Positions 13,801 through 17,114 of a DNA stretch of 17,114 nt are shown here, piece by piece. The stretch's first letter is position 1; every line of letters begins with the position of its first letter. Made by a program: the position numbers and the translations under genes. The DNA is taken from NCBI GenBank assembly GCA_964489425.1, contig CAZAYP010000101.1, forward strand, positions 1 to 17,114, written 5' to 3'. Under the pieces are notes generated by a model. It did no database searches, was not told the DNA's origin, and saw only the letters and a list, made by a program, of their open reading frames with translations. Source of the DNA: CAZAYP01 sp964489425 [NCBI: uncultured Verrucomicrobiota bacterium]. Its GTDB lineage: Bacteria > Verrucomicrobiota > Kiritimatiellia > RZYC01.

Positions 13801-16270
13801 AAGATGCCGTAATCGCGCCGTTGGTGGGCAGAAAGCCCGTAGCGCCCACCCACAGGGCGTCTGATCCGCCGCCGCGGATGGAGAGCTGGTAATTAAGGCC
13901 GCCGTTGTCGTCCTTGTTCGTCGCGGTGCTGTCAAAAGCCTCGATATAGTAGCGCAGGGCGGTGCCGGCCGCGAACCGGCCCAGGTTGACATTGTACCAA
14001 TTGCCGCCGCTGGATCCCCACTCGGTATTCATGGTCATATTGGTGACGATCCAGGTGGTTCCATTCGTGCTGTAGGCCGTGCGCACGACGGTCAGCGTCC
14101 CCGAAGGCCCGGCTTCGGTGTTGACGTAGAGGTCGGTGCCATCGGTCGCGTCGCCATCCGCCGGGAAGTTTTGCGTGTTGCGAATCCATACCCCCACGGA
14201 CTGGCCGACCGTAACCGAATAGTTCGGGCCGCCGTTGTTATCCCATTTTTTGTTGGCGGAGGCATCGGCAATCTCGATGTAGTAATTGATGACGGTGCCG
14301 GCCGGGTACTGCCCCAGGCGCGCGGAATACCAGGTGCCGCCCGTGCTGGCCCAGTTGGTCGCCGTCATGGTGGCCAACTCCCACGTCGCGCCGCCATTGA
14401 CGCTGTAACCGACCTTGACGCTGGCGACCGTGCCCGTGGGCCCGGCTTCGGTATTGATGTAGACCGGCGTTTGCGGGGTGATGGATCCGGCGGCGGGATA
14501 GCTGTGGGTGCCCCGCACCCACATTTCGACCGGGGCGAGGCCCGCGACGAACACCTTGGTTTCCTTGCCGCTCAGGCTGAACGAAATCCGGCCACCGCTG
14601 GCCGTAACTTTTTCGCCGGTATTGAGGACGTTCACAAATTCGGTGCCGTCCGGCTTGCCGACCAGCGGATTGATCGACTTGGCGCCATCCGCGGTATTGA
14701 GCGCCACCAGCGACTCCTCCGTGTCATACACGCGGCTGAAAGCGTACGCGCCGGCCGAGCCTTCCTGCCAGCGTTCGGTAAAGCTGCCGCGCGTCAGGCT
14801 CTTGTAGGTGGCGCGGGCCTGGTTCAGGGCCTTGATGTGCTGGTAGAGGGGCGCATCCGTGGCCGCGAGCTTGTTGCCCTGGGCCGGGCCGGGCTGGAAG
14901 CCGCGGTCGAACATGCACTCGCGCTGCCAATCGGCATCGTCGTAGTCTTCGCGGGCGCTGCTGCCGTTCCAATGGCCGCCCTGCTGGAAGGCATGCTCCG
15001 TGCCATAGAAAAGGCACGGGACCGGGCAGGCCAGGTACAAGAAACTCAGCGCCGGGCGCATGTCCCAGACGATGTTGCCGATATCGCCGCCATCCTGCAG
15101 GCCGATCCGGTTCAAGTCGTGGTTGTCGATGAACGTCACCAGGCGCGCCGCGCCTTCGCCGTATTGATCCTTCTGGTTAAGCTGCTGGGTGAGCTGGCCG
15201 GTCCCGCCATTGTCCACGAACACACTCTTGAACGTCTGGCTCATCGGGAAGAACAGGGCCGAATTGAATGAATAGCCGGTATCCTTGCAGTACTTGGCCA
15301 GCGTGCCATGGTCGTAGGTGAAATACTCGCCGAAGAGGATGAAATCGCTCTTGCCACGGCTGGCTGCGTGCTTGCGCATGTTGTCGGCCCACTGCTTGCA
15401 CCAGTCGTACTCGACGTGCTTGATGGCGTCCACGCGGAACCCATCGCAGTCGGTGGCATCGATCAAGTTCTTGAAGGCCTGGTCAAGCCAGCCCTGGACG
15501 CTCGCGTTTTCGGTTTTCAGGTCGTCCGTGCCTTTGAACTGCCCGTAGATGAATTCCGGGTAGCTGTCCCAATTCTTGATCGTGCCGTTATTGTGGAAAT
15601 ACTGCAGGTCGTTGAAGGGTTCCGCGTGCTTGTTGCCATCGTTCCACCAGCCGAACGTGCCGTTGCCGCCGGACCAGTACTGCTTGTCGTCCTGCTGGCT
15701 GTTACCCCACAGGCCATTGCGGTCGGCGGTGTGGTTGATGACCACGTCGAGGATGACATAGATGCCGCGGGCATGGCAGGCGTCGATCAGTTCCTTCAGG
15801 TCCTGGAACGTGCCCATGACCGGATCGCAGCGGAAGAAGTCGGTCGGGTGATACATGTGGTAGGGCGTGTAGTTCGAATCCTTGCCCTGGCCGTTCTTCT
15901 GCACGCCGGACATCCAGATGGCCTTCACGCCCATGCCCGCCAGGTAATCGAGATTGTTTTTCAAGCCTTTCCAGTCGCCGCCATGGTGAAAGTTGCGGTT
16001 GTCGGGAAAGCTGCGGGTGCCCACATACCATGTCGGTTCGACATTGTTGTTGGCGCTGTCGCCATCGGCGAAACGATCGGTAAAGAGCTGGTACATGTTG
16101 ACGTCGCGCCAGTCGGCCGGGCTGGGCGTATACGTAAACGAAGGGTTTTCGGCAATGCGCGACCGCAGGCCATAGGTCGCGTCGCTCGCGCCGTAAGGAT
16201 ACTGCCCCGCGGCGATGGACGCCACCGTCAACGCGCAAGCCAGCCCCAAGTTCATGGACGTCATTTTCAT
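10889..16270 (-). CDS. Large secreted GH13 alpha-amylase, multi-modular
   Basis: This 1793-residue exported enzyme should hydrolyse alpha-1,4 bonds of starch or glycogen outside the cytoplasm. AAGGAG at 16278-16283, seven bases before the ATG, fixes the start; a signal peptide follows (cleavage near AAG-QYPYG). The GH13 barrel occupies about 50-480 with all four conserved regions: DVVINH (175-180), GFRVDAIKHV (nucleophile Asp281), FGEYF (acid/base Glu315) and FIDNHD (Asp385). A C-terminal beta domain runs to about 575. Three CBM25-like repeats follow near 581-680, 690-790 and 805-910, each ending in a W/D-N-N-G-G-x-N/D-Y motif. A beta-rich domain (about 937-1165) precedes a calcium loop, DYDGDGQPDRNEF (about 1194). 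A fourth CBM25-like repeat lies near 1387-1495, with a seven-Asn run. The last 280 residues resemble a DOMON/CBM9-like or glucodextranase C-terminal module. Family names are from motif memory. Confidence 0.93.
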   Translation of the reverse strand: MKMTSMNLGLACALTVASIAAGQYPYGASDATYGLRSRIAENPSFTYTPSPADWRDVNMYQLFTDRFADGDSANNNVEPTWYVGTRSFPDNRNFHHGGDWKGLKNNLDYLAGMGVKAIWMSGVQKNGQGKDSNYTPYHMYHPTDFFRCDPVMGTFQDLKELIDACHARGIYVILDVVINHTADRNGLWGNSQQDDKQYWSGGNGTFGWWNDGNKHAEPFNDLQYFHNNGTIKNWDSYPEFIYGQFKGTDDLKTENASVQGWLDQAFKNLIDATDCDGFRVDAIKHVEYDWCKQWADNMRKHAASRGKSDFILFGEYFTYDHGTLAKYCKDTGYSFNSALFFPMSQTFKSVFVDNGGTGQLTQQLNQKDQYGEGAARLVTFIDNHDLNRIGLQDGGDIGNIVWDMRPALSFLYLACPVPCLFYGTEHAFQQGGHWNGSSAREDYDDADWQRECMFDRGFQPGPAQGNKLAATDAPLYQHIKALNQARATYKSLTRGSFTERWQEGSAGAYAFSRVYDTEESLVALNTADGAKSINPLVGKPDGTEFVNVLNTGEKVTASGGRISFSLSGKETKVFVAGLAPVEMWVRGTHSYPAAGSITPQTPVYINTEAGPTGTVASVKVGYSVNGGATWELATMTATNWASTGGTWYSARLGQYPAGTVINYYIEIADASANKKWDNNGGPNYSVTVGQSVGVWIRNTQNFPADGDATDGTDLYVNTEAGPSGTLTVVRTAYSTNGTTWIVTNMTMNTEWGSSGGNWYNVNLGRFAAGTALRYYIEAFDSTATNKDDNGGLNYQLSIRGGGSDALWVGATGFLPTNGAITASSVIQIDCESWPMAAATNVAMAYTIDGGSTWQLAALTHNGTNVNNDLWRANMGPYPDGTTLRFAVVAQSAARETWDNNGGLDYRAVVGEVGVLRMVEHTPSISAPGTPDNPGDSFDFDTSGGAATTGGTNGFGSFGSLYVNYDATNLYVGGAGMGLPSDSTNNAAIVFLGGGTNAGSANLWGFTGNPEGIDKLHNAAFQPSVNVAILLGDVWGDGNFADFRMYTDGGFPFGQGVFAVPAGGTSFTAVAGSRLSQFGGYGPGSRIATNWECVIPLTALGVPDAASLTNLYLSGLLVTGSTSNNNRFVSGKYLGSSATLGNDEHADAWGNFAFSFVNLGGIWVLPPQSADETLGVPHSWIDERLPHGHPFTEMSDYDGDGQPDRNEFYGGLNPTNRDELRLLEFAGRRVTMYKDGGQAVDYIIETADTMDPVTRRWNWAERSTATRLDGILDLSSSLFEADDLMLRVRVRVPPPSGPSDSVAVRASPAGGSFSGTNLNVTLSVSGVNVAWSTFTVEGGSATPYGNGDVLVFGAGLAEGQSRTLALYGETVNGVTSRVVYTFTRTAPVRQISGTGNVATDPASGAWDTNETLTVSFQTAPTGAAVSASMVFSVNGGVAWAATNMTRTGTSGSNDIWSVTLGAYPAGTVVQFALEARDAQNNSTWNNNNNNNYSVSVNGGFDPGGSKPYSTNPTRGKYRSAGITIDGANTSGEWASDMLIALDKSNDDPRSLGSNWTMHEAPIDFTHLWACWDDSYVYLAWQLVDVTDVFDSANAGSGDPINRNDGILVWMVLDTKTGGCQSDMWSKSNRWSGANTPDFQIYMAGSLWQSYMSRESGGVFPVDDGGVNYKSGAAWGITHAKSAALIAGDIWGVSDCDARNGPESELRNFKNSGHARTDRDSFYEIKIPMAALGINRAQLEASGMAVMLGAGGLSAMDCIPNDAATTDTPGVEDWNSSKEWADADSYTAPFARIGQ
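11801..11821 (-). repeat. AAY triplet repeat encoding seven Asn
   Basis: Seven consecutive Asn codons (AAC or AAT) lie where the other carbohydrate-binding repeats have the shorter W/D-N-N-G-G-x-N/D-Y motif. The triplet repeat is a likely site of slippage that changes length without breaking the frame. Confidence 0.85.
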
Positions 16271-16406
16271 GTTACTTCTCCTTAAAAGCCTGGTTTTTCA
16301 CCGCTGCGCCGGCGCCACCGCCTTGGCCAAGAACGCGCCAACCACGCAGCACACGCTTCCACCTATACGCTAAAACATAGTGGCGGGCGCGAAGAAAAGT
16401 AAAATG

Positions 16407-16418
16407 TTTTACGTAAAA
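16407..16418. promoter_or_regulatory. Candidate operator, perfect palindrome TTTTACGTAAAA
   Basis: TTTTACGTAAAA is a perfect 12-bp palindrome with a central CG, in the middle of the divergent region. LacI/GalR-family repressors commonly bind such palindromes with a central CG, and they often control starch and maltose genes. It is about 20 bases ahead of the candidate gap -35 and adjacent to the weak amylase promoter. The regulator is not encoded in this window, so the assignment is inference. Confidence 0.4.
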
Positions 16419-16438
16419 TTATTTTGCGGGTTTCTTGA

Positions 16439-16467
16439 TTGACGCCGCCCGGCGAATCCAGTAGGGT
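16439..16467 (+). promoter_or_regulatory. Candidate gap promoter
   Basis: TTGACG at 16439-16444 is followed after 17 bases by TAGGGT at 16462-16467. The -35 is near consensus and the -10 is weak (three of six). The predicted leader is about 95 bases. Confidence 0.35.
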
Positions 16468-16552
16468 CCCGCGCCATTGACTCCGGGTCAGGCAGCGCCA
16501 GCCCGGGCACGCAGCCAAGACCTTGTTGGCAGGAAAATAACCAGAGCATTAA

Positions 16553-17114
<562 letters not shown>

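Noticed and set aside
11135-16285. Several long plus-strand frames opposite the amylase
   Set aside because: All are antisense to the amylase, whose catalytic motifs and repeats fix the true frame.

Overview
This 17.1 kb window looks like chromosome from a GC-rich, free-living Gram-negative bacterium, most likely of the Verrucomicrobiota/Kiritimatiellota (PVC) group. This placement is inferred from protein style: very large secreted modular proteins with calcium-binding aspartate loops, a choice-of-anchor-type exported protein, a Y1/REP-associated (RAYT-like) transposase with recurrent GGGGTC(A/G)GTCC ends, and a GH13 amylase with several carbohydrate-binding repeats. No rRNA, tRNA or CRISPR array was seen.

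Layout. (i) 1-700 is a patchwork of mobile-element debris: one end of a second element copy at the window edge, a solo element end near 485-503, a 39-codon ORF with a good ribosome-binding site, and a coding-like remnant on the minus strand. (ii) 701-1966 (-) encodes an exported choice-of-anchor-like protein. (iii) 2294-3530 is a transposase element with 28-bp imperfect terminal inverted repeats (24/28 match). Its transposase gene carries a one-base frameshift, and its 3' end, including the terminal repeat, is tandemly duplicated with a 129-bp period. (iv) 3531-4438 is GC-rich, full of hairpins and without a convincing gene. (v) 10493 down to 4439 (-) is a probable four-gene operon: a small Tat-type protein, a TPR-like solenoid protein, a 960-residue secreted protein with two aspartate-rich modules and a putative permuted papain-like C-terminus, and a small secreted protein. 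The second and third genes overlap by ATGA; the third and fourth are 2 bp apart. A good sigma70-type promoter sits upstream at 10553-10582. (vi) 10620-10766 holds a relic of the same C-terminal domain that ends the 701-1966 protein. (vii) 10889-16270 (-) is a 1793-residue secreted alpha-amylase. (viii) 16271-16567 is a divergent intergenic region with a 12-bp palindrome. (ix) 16568 to the window end (+) is the 5' part of a glyceraldehyde-3-phosphate dehydrogenase gene.

How it fits together. The amylase would degrade starch or glycogen outside the cell, and the divergent gap gene encodes a core glycolytic step, so the shared upstream region is a plausible place for sugar-responsive control (inference). 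The four-gene operon is the part least explained by known systems. Its promoter-distal portion (about 6600 down to 4439) is clearly AT-richer than the rest, and the composition changes inside one open reading frame. That suggests a modern C-terminal effector-like domain and a small secreted partner were joined to an older GC-rich secreted scaffold.
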